Of a stretch of 64,000 nucleotides of DNA, positions 25,601-33,060 are shown one piece after another. The stretch is from NCBI GenBank assembly GCA_950022655.1, contig OX465582.1, positions 95,556,704 through 95,620,703 on the forward strand, in the 5' to 3' direction. The position numbers and the translations under genes are program-made. Positions within the stretch are counted from its first letter, which is position 1. Every line of letters starts with the position of its first letter. A model generated the notes under the pieces. The model worked only from the letters and a program-made list of their open reading frames with translations, made no database searches and was not told where the DNA came from. The DNA comes from Alentia gelatinosa. Lineage: Eukaryota; Annelida; Polychaeta; Phyllodocida; Polynoidae.

Positions 25601-27702
25601 GCAAAAATTTTAAAAACTGTGACCCCCCACCCCTACCTCACTCTCAATATTATACGCAATAAATCAAATTCTGAAAATTTGGAACCCCCCTCCCCCAGGT
25701 TACGTACATACTAAGAGGAGAAACGCAGCCTGTGCAATCAAACCTTGCATTGTTGTGATGGGATAGTTTAGGAATAGGGAACCAGTTTCCTGGCCGAAAA
25801 AACATAATGGCTGCAAGGGGCCATCCATAAAGTATGTACGCACTGAGGGGGGGGGGGGGGGGGTAATTTTTTTGGGAAATTTTGCGTATGCCCCCTCTTT
25901 GTTCTGTTGCGTAAAACATCGGGAGGGGGGTGGGGTCAAAAATTTCAGAAATTCTGCGTAAGTACTTTATGGATGGCCCCCAAGACACTTGATGTTGTGT
26001 TACCACAATAAAAAGGAGGAATCACAAAACTCTGTTATGTTTTGATAGGCAAATCTACTGAAAAATTGCATCTAGATACTAATTTTAATTCGAAAGCGCT
26101 TAAGGTGACTGCAATGGAATATCAAACAGTCGAATTCTCTGTTATTATACAGGGTTGCTAGTTGGGGTCATGAAAAAAGGAGGAAATATCTTTCATGTGG
26201 AATTTCCTGCCTCAGATAGACAGGTAGCACAAGAAAACCACATCGTTGCTGGCCATGGAATAGCACCGAGGTCTGTGGGGAGGTTTGAACCACTGAATAT
26301 TGGTGTGAATGAGGCCTAATTTGTTTTCCCTTTGTTTTACACAAGAAATTTTTTTTTTATGGACTGAAAATGAAAACATGGATTCCCTTGGAAAAGGGGA
26401 AAGCTGCCATCTCTGATTATACACCGAAGGCCGAGCACTACTTGGTTACATACCGCTGACAGGAATATGTTAACAGGGTTGTCAGGGTTGTGGAATTTAC
26501 TGCCTGAGAGAGACTAAGAAAACATGGAAAACACATCGTTGTTGTTCATGGAGTGGGGCTGGGGTGTCTGAACCACTGTTCATTGCTATGAATGAGGCCA
26601 ATTTCTTGTTTGTTATTAACAAGGAATAAATTGTATAAACTGAAAAACAAGGATCTCCTTGGTAAAAAGGAAACTTGCCGTCTCTGTATAAAAATGGAGT
26701 TATTTCACTATCAAGGATGGTTGCTTCGTCATCAAGGCAGCAGAGACCCTACTATAGCTGTTTGTGGCATGAATTGTAAACACAAGAGCGACGTTTACAT
26801 GTGACTCTATAAAGTATACATGTTTGTATATAAAAATACAATTTCACGCGATACCAATCTTTCCATATGAACATTGACTAGTTTAGAATTACCCAAGTGG
26901 AAAAGGATATTGTTTATCAAAACGAAGCAGCAAATTATTCTTTCCTTAGTTGACTATGGGTGAAATTATTATCATTAACAGCGCATGTTACATATATTTG
27001 TGGTCTACTATGCAAATTGACAGTGTGCCCCCTAGAGGGCAGGGATGTCAGTTGGGGTCAGGGATAAAAGGAGGAAATATTTTTTCATGTGGAATTTATT
27101 GCCTCAAAGAGACTCAAGAAAACATGGAAAACACATCAATGTTGGTCATTAAATAGGACTGAGGATGTGTGGCGAGGTTTAAGCCACTGATATGTGAGGT
27201 TCAATTTATAGTTTCTTCGTTTTATATTAGACATGAATGTCAGTTGGGAGTCATGAAGAAAAGAGGAAATATCTTTCATGTGGAATTCATTGCTTCAGAG
27301 AGACTAAGAAAACATGGAAAACATATCGTCATTGGCCATGGAATGGGGCTAGGATATGTGGGGAGGTATGAAACACCGTTTATTGGTGTGAATGGGGCCC
27401 AATTCATACTATCTTCGTTTTACACAAGAAAACAAAATCAGACTGAAAATAAAAACAAGGATTTCATTGAAAAAAAGGAAAACTGTTATCCCTGATAAGA
27501 AATTTATTTCATAAACTGTAGATAAATACAAAGATTTCCTTGGATAAAAAAAGTAAAACTGCCATCCGTGTAGAGGACAGCATACGTACCTGGTGAAGGA
27601 GGAGGTTGTGGCGGCAGCGAGGCTCTCCGAGCTCGTCCCAGTGCTGTGTTGGTGTGATCGCTTCAGTGACCCCCCGGGAAGATGCACAGGTTGGTCAGCC
27701 AT
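7527..27702 (-). CDS. TRIP12: TRIP12 orthologue, HECT-type E3 ubiquitin ligase (N-terminal 624 codons, seven exons; 3' part outside window)
   Basis: Seven minus-strand exons (27590-27702, 23639-23797, 21720-22862, 19441-19637, 18344-18421, 14433-14528, 7527-7612) join through GT-AG introns. Phases match at every junction and give exactly 1872 bases with no stop. Landmarks known from vertebrate TRIP12 appear in order: an N-terminal PGGSLKRS segment, a long Ser/Arg/Lys-rich disordered region, [42 protein letters not shown] and [16 protein letters not shown]. In the family, TRIP12 is a nuclear ligase that adds ubiquitin through a C-terminal HECT domain, with a central armadillo-like fold and a WWE domain; the N-terminal disordered region is linked to chromatin association. 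The catalytic cysteine region lies past base 1 and cannot be judged. The N-terminal region is longer than the human one, mainly through exon 3. Confidence 0.95.
7740..8240. other. GC-rich, CpG-rich low-complexity island in TRIP12 intron 6
   Basis: Just upstream (in transcript order) of exon 7, the base composition jumps from AT-rich to GC-rich. It includes a (GGC/GGT)n run near 7845-7870, a (GCT)n run near 8080-8095 and GCAGCGGCCGCGGCCGGG near 8186-8203. Open frames here encode only homopolymeric Gly/Pro stretches. It could be a CpG-island-like alternative promoter or an unmethylated regulatory block; no TATA box or clear exon was identified. Confidence 0.5.
10954..11284. mobile_element. piggyBac-type MITE with TTAA target sites
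   Basis: TTAA at 10950-10953 and 11285-11288 flanks termini CCCTTTAAGGACG and CGCCCTTAAAGGG, inverted repeats beginning CCC. This is the diagnostic arrangement of piggyBac-superfamily elements. At 331 bp it has no transposase, so it is non-autonomous. Near the right end, a palindrome GCCTCAAGGCATCATTCGCC with its inverse (11222-11265) can form a hairpin. Diverged relatives of its end occur near 24340-24375 and 61180-61215. Confidence 0.75.
11576..11937 (-). mobile_element. Composite tRNA-derived SINE (minus orientation)
   Basis: Read on the minus strand: GGTGGACAGTAATGATTAAT and a roughly 110-bp 5' module, then a tRNA-like head (TTAGCTCAGTGGTTAAGAGC box A; GGTTTGAGTCCC-like box B), a central part containing CAGTGGTAGATTTACTGCTG and TCATACCATGTCTAAGTGG, and a tail. 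It matches 41183-41672, 42792-43228 and 48868-49310, but the CATAATCGCAAGG anticodon arm is altered, so it is a fossil and not a tRNA gene. Confidence 0.7.
13119..13285. mobile_element. Fold-back (hairpin) element, about 70-bp arms
   Basis: The left arm containing CGATATTTTGGTCAGAAATA and CTCACC is mirrored on the right by GGTGAGTATTTCTGACCAAA and ATATC. The outer parts (AAAGACATAGTGAGTGTGGC against GCCACACTAACCATGTCTTT) are also mirrored. The whole segment is a near-perfect hairpin with a short loop. The ends resemble the TATATAGTAATA ends of the element at 15295. No ORF. Confidence 0.7.
14433..14528 (-). CDS. TRIP12: TRIP12 coding exon 6
   Basis: Acceptor TCTTTGACAG and donor ACCA/GTAAGTG bound 96 bases encoding [20 protein letters not shown] followed by [12 protein letters not shown] (residues about 563-595). 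This is one of the most conserved TRIP12 blocks; the vertebrate version reads [13 protein letters not shown] followed by GPRM. It enters with two bases completing an Ala codon and leaves with one, matching exons 5 and 7. Confidence 0.95.
15295..15471. mobile_element. Fold-back element, about 85-bp arms
   Basis: Left GGTATATAGTAATATTAG.. and right ..TTATTATTATATACC are inverted. Inside, GTAGACGAAACGGTTCCTGT pairs with the inverse near 15425-15445, and CATACTGCCTGACGCC pairs with GGCATCAGGCAGTATG around a two-base centre at 15383. A separate small perfect hairpin of similar type lies at 15592-15638 (TATGAACGAGGC..GTCTCGTTCATA). No coding potential. Confidence 0.75.
15903..16060 (-). mobile_element. 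5'-truncated tRNA-SINE copy
   Basis: The tail (TTTGATTTAATGTCCAGTTA in the plus reading) and the central region (TAGACATGGTATGAGAATGA) match the 3' half of the SINE at 63482-63788. The tRNA-like head is missing. Confidence 0.7.
18344..18421 (-). CDS. TRIP12: TRIP12 coding exon 5
   Basis: Acceptor TTTTAACCCACAG and donor CTTCAAG/GTATCATC bound 78 bases encoding [20 protein letters not shown] followed by DMGRLQ (residues about 537-563). The [14 protein letters not shown] block matches vertebrate SGESESDDSEMGRLQ. It is acidic and Ser-rich with candidate CK2-type sites (inference). Confidence 0.95.
19030..19275 (-). repeat. Interspersed repeat, inverse copy of 44335-44615
   Basis: Contains ATAGACTTAACATTGGGAAC, AAAAATACTCAATGGGGGAT and GATGGGATATGAGCTCTGAC. 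Each is found inverted in the copy at 44335-44615 and partly at 4005-4185. The ORF spanning it is therefore repeat-derived. Confidence 0.65.
19441..19637 (-). CDS. TRIP12: TRIP12 coding exon 4
   Basis: Acceptor TTTTGCCTCACAG and donor GCATCAG/GTTAGCAA bound 197 bases (one base, 65 codons, one base). Exon 3 ends ..TGSCAST plus AG, and this exon supplies T to give Ser, then [40 protein letters not shown] and more (residues about 472-537). The position and low-complexity Ala/Ser/Gly composition agree with the vertebrate segment after GSCASTS. It is GC-rich compared with flanking introns. Confidence 0.93.
19638..21719 (-). other. TRIP12 intron 3; repeats, no exon
   Basis: Contains AT-rich sequence of no recognised content, a poly-C run at 20339-20357 and, abutting exon 3, the 667-bp element 21015-21681. 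No coding exon was found. Confidence 0.55.
21015..21681. mobile_element. Element with perfect 32-bp terminal inverted repeats (GGCCTCCCAGTGCCCCGC family)
   Basis: The left end TTGACAGGCCTCCCAGTGCC.. (21015-21046) is the exact reverse complement of 21650-21681. A second inner terminus CTGGGAGGCCT lies near 21615-21626, so a basic unit of about 600 bp (GGCCTCCCAG to CTGGGAGGCC) seems to have gained an extra inverted end. The interior is rich in ATATAGGTTTTTATAGG motifs. A diverged copy lies at 38194-38751. No transposase is encoded. It stops only about 40 bases from the splice donor of TRIP12 exon 3. Confidence 0.75.
21720..22862 (-). CDS. TRIP12: TRIP12 coding exon 3 (large disordered basic/serine-rich exon)
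   Basis: Acceptor ATGTATTTCAG and donor GCACAAG/GTAAGG bound 1143 bases (residues about 91-471). The translation opens with a basic patch [13 protein letters not shown] (with the end of exon 2, HEKKR, a strong candidate nuclear localisation signal). It continues with [14 protein letters not shown] and [13 protein letters not shown] arginine-serine stretches, and ends [17 protein letters not shown], which matches vertebrate [17 protein letters not shown]. No folded domain is expected; in the family this region is intrinsically disordered. Its GC content is clearly above that of the introns. Antisense ORFs over this exon are shadows. Confidence 0.95.
23321..23495. mobile_element. GGGGCCATCC-type MITE, full length
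   Basis: Termini GGGGCCATCCATAAGTATGT and ACGTACATACTTTATGAATG..GGCCC are inverted repeats. Inside are a long poly-G run and GCTCTATTGCGTAC. It sits in intron 2 of TRIP12, about 140 bases from the exon 2 donor. Confidence 0.75.
23557..23639. repeat. 45-bp tandem duplication at the TRIP12 exon 2 splice donor
   Basis: TTAATCCGAATAGGGACTAT and the following 18 bases occur twice (23557-23594 and 23602-23639), 45 bases apart. Read on the minus strand, the first copy carries the true donor GAG/GTCAGTATG and the second a duplicate donor-like TTG/GTCAGAATG. Use of the distal donor would insert 45 bases containing an in-frame TAA. Confidence 0.9.
23639..23797 (-). CDS. TRIP12: TRIP12 coding exon 2
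   Basis: Acceptor TCACTGTTGCAG and donor AAGAAGAG/GTCAGTATG bound 159 bases (one base, 52 codons, two bases; residues about 38-90). It encodes [20 protein letters not shown].., then basic [14 protein letters not shown] and [11 protein letters not shown]. The phase fits exon 1 (AG plus C gives Ser) and exon 3 (AG plus A gives Arg). Primary sequence similarity to vertebrates is weak here, as expected for the disordered region, so it is supported mainly by phase, splice sites and composition. Confidence 0.85.
25578..25711. mobile_element. Diverged GGGGCC-type MITE
   Basis: GGGGCCTTCCATAAAGTTTG at the left and CAGGTTACGTACATACT at the right, with a central ATTATACGCAATAAATCAAA. The right terminus is incomplete. 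Confidence 0.6.
25817..25980. mobile_element. GGGGCCATCC-type MITE, best-preserved copy
   Basis: Termini GGGGCCATCCATAAAGTATG and AAGTACTTTATGGATGGCCC are good inverted repeats over about 20 bases, and a CAA trinucleotide flanks both sides (25814-25816, 25981-25983), compatible with a 3-bp target duplication. The 164-bp interior has a poly-G run and GTTCTGTTGCGTAAAACATC. No ORF, so non-autonomous. Confidence 0.8.
26155..27572 (+). repeat. Cluster of four to five copies of the 270-bp AGGAAATATTT family
   Basis: Copies begin near 26160, 26475, 27040 and 27236, with a partial one at 27500-27572, all in the same direction. Shared motifs include TTTCATGTGGAATTTACTGC, GAGACTAAGAAAACATGG, GGCCATGGAATGGGGCT and GAATGAGGCCCAATTTATTC. 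The cluster ends only about 18 bases from the donor of TRIP12 coding exon 1. ORFs within it are repeat-derived. Confidence 0.75.
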
Positions 27703-27750
27703 AGGGACACACACGCCAACTGGCACATGCCAGAAGTCCGCAGAAACACC
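27590..27750 (-). CDS. TRIP12: TRIP12 first coding exon (with start codon)
   Basis: Acceptor TGTATCACTGCAG at 27751-27763 and donor TTCACCAG/GTACGTATG bound 161 bases. The chosen ATG (27702-27700) gives [20 protein letters not shown].., matching the family start in which a short N-terminus leads to PGGSLRRSQ. The 48 bases before the ATG are taken as 5' UTR. They are open in frame, so an upstream extension cannot be excluded, but the family alignment favours this start. A non-coding first exon must lie further right. Confidence 0.88.
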
Positions 27751-28145
27751 CTGCAGTGATACACGAATGTCAGTAAGTGGAAGTGCCACACATGTTTGTT
27801 ATACATCAGGTTGAATAAAACCCCTAGAGACATCGAAATAAAAAGTATCTTATAAGATACACAACCAAACCTGCAGCGTAATCGTGAATGAAATCGGGGC
27901 ATCTGAATAGGTTTCTACGATGACCTTATGATGCGCACAAGCTAGGATCCCGATACAAAACCCATAGTGTTAGGTATCTACATTTCAAATGTTTTCTCTT
28001 TTTTTCTGGCTTATTTTGGTATTATTGCTACGTTTCATTAATCCGACATTTCTAATGTTGTGGTGCATCGGTAACGCACTCAGCCGGGAAAAGCAAAATA
28101 TTTGACGGAAAACCATAGAATTTACACAGATTATCTAGCATACAT

Positions 28146-28293
28146 ACACAATATTGACTGGTTTCAGATACAAGCGGCCGTATGCTCCTCGGAGTTGATG
28201 CGTAGAAATATCCGAGCGTATGCGAGGATGTTGCACAGCATCAACTCCGAGGAGCATACAACCGCTTTTATCTGAAGCCAGTCTATATTGTAT
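28146..28293. mobile_element. Fold-back element, about 56-bp arms
   Basis: Left arm ACAATATTGACTGGTTTCAG..CGTATGCTCCTCGGAGTTGA is mirrored by TCAACTCCGAGGAGCATACA..CTGAAGCCAGTCTATATTGT, with a 36-base loop. A single diverged arm of the same element (CAATATTGACTGGTTTCGGC) lies at about 14080-14170. Confidence 0.75.
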
Positions 28294-29212
28294 TTTTTAT
28301 CCACCTTTTCCTGACAAGTGGCATACCGATATTAGTTCATTTTAGTTTTGCACTATTTTTCTGTACGCACTATTTTTCCGTATGCGCCACCCGGAGCATA
28401 CAACATATCCGTATGCGCCGGGTATGTCCATACACACTCCCTATGTGTATTCTATGGACACTTTGTATTATGGGATAATAAATATGGGTAATGCTGCCCC
28501 ATAAATTTGGTTTCCACTTGATTAGGGCAAAGCATCTCAAATCAATGAAATTTCCTTTTGACTTGGAACCTTGATTTTCTGCCCTATAAAGTATATACTG
28601 TTTTGTATACTATTAAAAATCGACCATAACGATACTTTTTTTCCGGAATTATAAAGTAATATATACGTGTTATCTCAAGCTGTGAATTGCAAGAGTTGAA
28701 TCGCTAGATGCATCAGGACCATAATCACCTTTCCCCTCCTCCAAACACATTACAACGCACACAGATGCACAACGATATTGTCTCCCAATGCACTACAATA
28801 TCGGCATTTTATATAATAGTGCATCAGGTTAAAACAGTTCATGAGTTACGCGTTTGTCTGGAAAATTATCCTGGAAAATCGGCATGGGGTGTGCGTGTGT
28901 TGGGGGGGGGGGGGGCGCTAGGTCCCCAACAGTGTCGTGGGAGAGTGCCATGAGGGGTCCTAAGGCTAAGGGAAAAAGGCCCCGGAATCTCCTGCATTTT
29001 GGGCTTCTTTTGACTGATTGACATCTATCGCAAGAAGGACCTATAAAAAAACGCCAACTATTAGTTTTGCACAGTGTGCACGAATGGAATCCCCACAGCT
29101 GGCCATAAAGTGTGAGATATTCCTACACAGGTTTATAAAACTTAAGTTCGCGCCTGCAGTGATTGTATTCGTAAGTCATTAAAATGGTGTGTTTTTTAAA
29201 TGATTTCAAGTA

Positions 29213-29213
<1 letters not shown>

Positions 29214-29252
<39 letters not shown>
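29214..29252. repeat. (TAA)n microsatellite
   Basis: About twelve uninterrupted TAA units. Confidence 0.95.
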
Positions 29253-29253
<1 letters not shown>

Positions 29254-29831
29254 AACGACCTTATTTTTGAAGAGACGGTATCCGTTCTAGGTCTATTAGC
29301 AAGTCTAAACAGGCTTCCACCTACGGTGCTGGGTCTGTATAGGCTTCAGACCACGAACGAAAACCATTTCGTCAACAGTCAGCTCGTTTCACAATAAAAC
29401 ACCAACACCACAGCAGGGGGTGGTGCCTGTAGGATTTTCAAACATAGTTATATAGAACACTCAAAGAAGTGAGTTTGCGGTGGTGCGCCAGTTCCATCAC
29501 TTGCCGAATATGATAATGATTCCAGTCAGAATATCAAGAAGAGATACGTCTTTCATTCTAAATCTTCATGTATTTTACATGAAAATCAATTTCATTTTGA
29601 AGGTGTATGCCTTATTAGTTATGGCCATCTCAAATGAAAATGACTGTCAATATACTATAGATGCACTAACATGCACTGTCTGAGCATGTTGGGAAATAAT
29701 CAGTTGGGACATACTTATCACCTGTTTGGTGTTATCTATATCAGGTATATGTTATTATTAACCCTTTATCAACCACACGCTAGGAGGGTATCTAGGACGG
29801 GTTCTCTAGGACGATCTTTCTGTTTCTATGA

Positions 29832-30455
29832 CTACACTTTTGCAGATGGGAAATAGAAACGTTTCAGGTATTCAATATAAATATGATGAATAGATAGCCA
29901 GATGTGGCAGCTTACTCCCCAATACAGACGGACGATGATTTCACCAAAATAGAAGTGAGAATACGGGGTACAGAAACGCCTCCGGACACTCCCTCCTCCT
30001 ACCAATATCATCAGGCTGACAATCGAGGTCGAGGTAATTTCATTCCAATTTACTACCTTTCGCTGGATGCATAACCTTATGATGGAAATGGATTTGCAGT
30101 CATAAGCCAGGTATAGCAATAAATGAAACTTAGGGTGTGAACGTGCAGACTGAGTGCCACCTCCTGTTAAATATCCTGTTCCAAATGTAACTCTTTCGCT
30201 GTGACAAATTTCGTCTGTCCCGACAAGTTCCACATTTACACTTGTCTTGAGCCTGCAGTTCTGGAAGCCATTTTCCATGCTGGTCAAATGGGCCAAATAC
30301 TTATCATCCTTACTGCTATCCACTATTGCCTTATTATCAAGATATTCAAAAACGCGGCCAGCATTACTGATTGGCAATAACACTATTATAAGAATGTGAA
30401 ATCGGGCATAATATTCGGGCTTGCCATGGACATAACCGAGAGACAAAGACGCCAT
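29832..30455 (-). CDS. Unrecognised 207-codon open reading frame
   Basis: An uninterrupted minus-strand frame runs from an ATG in strong context (GTGATGG) to a stop. The frame is bounded upstream by TAA at 30468-30470. This is much longer than expected by chance in DNA this AT-rich. The product starts MASLSLGYVHGKPEYYARFH, has a hydrophobic stretch HILIIVLLPISNAG at about residues 20-33, a middle part with Cys residues and GTGYLTGGGTQSARSHP, and further hydrophobic patches near the C-terminus (SIVSLMILVGGGS; FGEIIVRLYWGV). I recognise no domain. It could be a lineage-specific secreted or membrane protein nested in the TRIP12 5' region, a decayed mobile-element fragment, or chance. The codon pattern does not look strongly selected. 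Confidence 0.3.
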   Translation of the reverse strand: MASLSLGYVHGKPEYYARFHILIIVLLPISNAGRVFEYLDNKAIVDSSKDDKYLAHLTSMENGFQNCRLKTSVNVELVGTDEICHSERVTFGTGYLTGGGTQSARSHPKFHLLLYLAYDCKSISIIRLCIQRKVVNWNEITSTSIVSLMILVGGGSVRRRFCTPYSHFYFGEIIVRLYWGVSCHIWLSIHHIYIEYLKRFYFPSAKV

Positions 30456-31142
30456 CACGAGTAGCAATTACGACATAAATAAGGTCCCAGGTGGTTTTAA
30501 CAAAGACTGTTTGAGTAAAATATACACAGAGACTATTCACCGACATACTTTGTAATATATTAGGCTCCTAAAGCTCTTCTGTGATGTTCTTTTCTTGATA
30601 TTTCGAGAGTTCCTTCTGTGCACCAAAACCCTTCGCTCGATCTTCGTCTCTCTGCCACAGAACTCATTCGCCTTCGTATGCCTCTACGCAGGGGACTACA
30701 TTTTATTGCGAAATATTATTACGTTTTATTCACAAAAAGAAATAAGGCATCCTACTCCATGAGTACTTCTGAAGATATGAAAATGCAGATTTTCAGAGGG
30801 TTGAAAAAAATCACATAGATTTATCAAACTCTAAATGTAAACAAAAATATTAGTACGCTTTTAGTTTTACTTCCGGTTCAGATAACAGCCTCGCATTGGG
30901 AAAGGATTGAAATCACAATCTGCTGTTTTCAGACTAGAGACACAGGTACCGCGGTAGTTCACAAGTAATTCATATCAAGTTTAGTTTTTCGAGAATGCTA
31001 ATACCATCTTAGATACTTGTTTGAGTCAACAGTAAGCGTATGACGCACTATTAGGCGATGTCATGTCGAAATAATTATTCAAACATTATATTGACGACCA
31101 TCTTCCCTGTAAATAGTATATTATCGCCCATGTTTTTCTCGT

Positions 31143-31215
31143 GGTTACTGGAGAACTCTACCCGAAAAGAACTCAATCCGTAGTTGTCACATGGAGAATT
31201 CTACTCATTTTCAAT
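31143..31215. mobile_element. Fragment of the GGTTACTGGAGAACTC element
   Basis: GTGGTTACTGGAGAACTCTA and ACCCGAAAAGAACTC match the left end of the element at 467-1261. The right half is not recognisable. Confidence 0.55.
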
Positions 31216-31817
31216 GTGTATTGATAAAAACGGTGTTTCATATAATAGGAAAGGTCTTACTAGCCAATACACCTGTGGATTCGGAAAATAAATCAGGAGT
31301 CCAACTGTTTCTGTTGGTTAGTAATAGTACGTAAAACTTCTGCCTGTCAAGACTCAAGTGTCTCGCACAGTAGCAGACGAGATCTACTGTTACTACTACT
31401 AACAGTGTTAGTATTAAGACGAAGGCAAGAATTATTCTAAAACTTTATGAGGAACGTGTACACCAAAACCAAATGATTGTCAAAGTCAATCGCCATGGTT
31501 GTCATTTGGAGCTGAATATACATATATAGAGGAACTCATTAACCTTTTTCGCGCAAAATTGTGGTCGTCGTGACCCGAGGTGCTAGTCGCCGTGACCCTT
31601 TGATCGACGGGAAGACGTTTTCAAACTAAACCATCGATTATAACGCAATAAAAAGGCTAGAATCGGAATCAGGACATATTAATTGCCAAAACAATAGCTT
31701 ATTTACCTAAAACTAACCGTTATTTTGGATGTAAATTGTAATGGGTCAACAAAGTCGTATTTCCGATTTTCCGAAAACGGTGCCATGTCAGTGTCAACTC
31801 ACTAAAATCACTCACTA

Positions 31818-31957
31818 AAACCTAACCCTAAACCTAACCCTAAACCTAACCCTAAACCTAACCCTACCCTAAAATAGGGTTAGGTTTAGGGTTAGCCTTA
31901 ATCCTAACCCTAAAATAGGGTTAGGTTTAGGGTTAGCCTTAATCCTAACCCTAATCA
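31818..31957. repeat. Interstitial telomere-like repeats in head-to-head (palindromic) arrangement
   Basis: Four or more AACCTAACCCTA units (31818-31870) are followed by inverted TAGGGTTAGGTTTAGGG units (31873-31957), giving a palindrome centred near 31872. More TTAGGG units lie at 32290-32330 and 565-640. The animal telomere unit is TTAGGG; the alternation with TTAGGTT is unusual. Confidence 0.8.
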
Positions 31958-32120
31958 GGCTAATGGGAAAAAAGGCAAAACAGGTTTTGCCAGGAACCAG
32001 CTTGAATGCAAATAGATCCGGCCTTTTCAAAATGAAAACAAAGTTACTAATGATAATGTATTTTCGAAATTTCCCCATTTCCCCAAAAGTATTTGGCCAA
32101 TTTCCCTGTAAAATGAAGAA

Positions 32121-32249
32121 GGGTCACCATGACCAGTCATGGGTCACCACGACCAGGACACAGGGTTACCACGACCATGACACTGGGTCACCACGACCAG
32201 GAAGTAGGGTCATGGTGACTCTGGGTCACGGCGGAAAAGGGTCACGAGG
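32121..32249. repeat. 22-bp tandem repeat, GGGTCACCACGACCAGGACA-type
   Basis: About six imperfect units of GGGTCACCACGACCAGGACA plus two bases. The last three units shorten to about 16 bases and partly invert (GGGTCATGGTGACTCT). Related GTCGTGACCCGAGG and GCCGTGACCC units occur near 31565-31600, suggesting one larger element from about 31540 to 32250. Confidence 0.75.
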
Positions 32250-32399
32250 TCTAATCACCTTGAGGGTTCCCCATTTTAGTTCTGATTGGCGGGTTAGGGT
32301 TAGAAAAGGGTTGGGTTAGGGTTGAGTATATATGACTACAAACCAGTATAAGTGCAGTTTTCAAAGATTTTGCACCTAGATGCTCAAGGAAACCAAAAT

Positions 32400-32590
32400 G
32401 GGGTAGGCTCAAGGCGTCTACAGAAAGGCTCAAGGCGTCCAGGGCTTGAATCGTCCTGGCCTCAAGGCGTCCATGAACCGATGTATACAAGGCCGAACCG
32501 GCCGCCCATGTATCATTGAATACTGGACACCCCGCTCGCTAGCCGACACGCTTTGGACGCCCCACTTCGTAAATTGGACGCCCCGCTTGG
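32400..32590. repeat. Short GGCTCAAGGCGTC / GGACGCCCCGC repeats
   Basis: CTCAAGGCGTC recurs three times (32409-32474) and is followed by three GGAC(A/G)CCCCGC-like units (32524-32587) spaced about 35-45 bases apart. This is a CpG-bearing minisatellite-like stretch next to the promoter candidate. Confidence 0.55.
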
Positions 32591-32780
32591 TTTTCCGGAG
32601 CTGACATTCTCGCACCCGTGGCTAACCGCGTAACAAACAATGACAAATAATAGCTGTTTTTCCGTTCAGCGCCGCCATGCGGTCATGTTGCATAGCAACG
32701 CGGCTATTCGGCCAAACATTGCGCTGTCCGACTGCGCTGTGGCTTTCTCACATAGGGTGTGAGTGGCGGGTATGAGAGCA
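32590..32780 (-). promoter_or_regulatory. Candidate promoter or first-exon region for TRIP12
   Basis: A GC-richer, CpG-containing block on otherwise AT-rich sequence, about 5 kb upstream of the TRIP12 start codon. It contains a near-palindromic X-box-like site GTTGCATAGCAAC (32687-32699; right half fits the RFX half-site AGCAAC) and, on the minus strand, CATGGCGGCGC (near 32672-32680), which resembles the ATGGCGGC YY1-type initiator found near start sites of housekeeping genes. No splice donor was assigned. This is an inference from composition and motifs only. Confidence 0.3.
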
Positions 32781-33004
32781 GAGGTGTTGTTTTCTTCCAG
32801 ATAGGAGTGTTAGAACAAGTGAGGACACTCTCAAAACAAAGACAGGTTGTCCACACTTCTGAGTTGATTATTGTCTCAGATTTAGACATAGTTTAGTTGC
32901 TTACAGAACTTACACTATATCATACATTATAACACCTAGATGTTGACTATGGATTACGGCTGAAGGAGGTGTCTGGGGGGTTGAAAACACTGCTTTATAG
33001 GCAT

Positions 33005-33060
33005 GAATATATATATATATATATATGTGTATATATATATATATATAGATATGTATATAT
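33005..33060. repeat. TA-rich microsatellite
   Basis: Long TATATA runs with occasional TGTG and GA interruptions. Similar CATATATA/TACACATA runs continue at 33205-33320. The ORFs here are low-complexity (Tyr/Ile) artefacts. Confidence 0.9.

Larger units (their letters stand above)
23798..27589 (-). other. TRIP12 intron 1 between coding exons 1 and 2
   Basis: No exon found. It holds poly-C runs near 24510, 24836, 25028-25053 and 25238-25254, two MITEs of the GGGGCC family (25578-25711, 25817-25980), a TTAACCC-type MITE end near 24340-24375 and the dense array of the 270-bp family (26155-27572). Confidence 0.55.
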
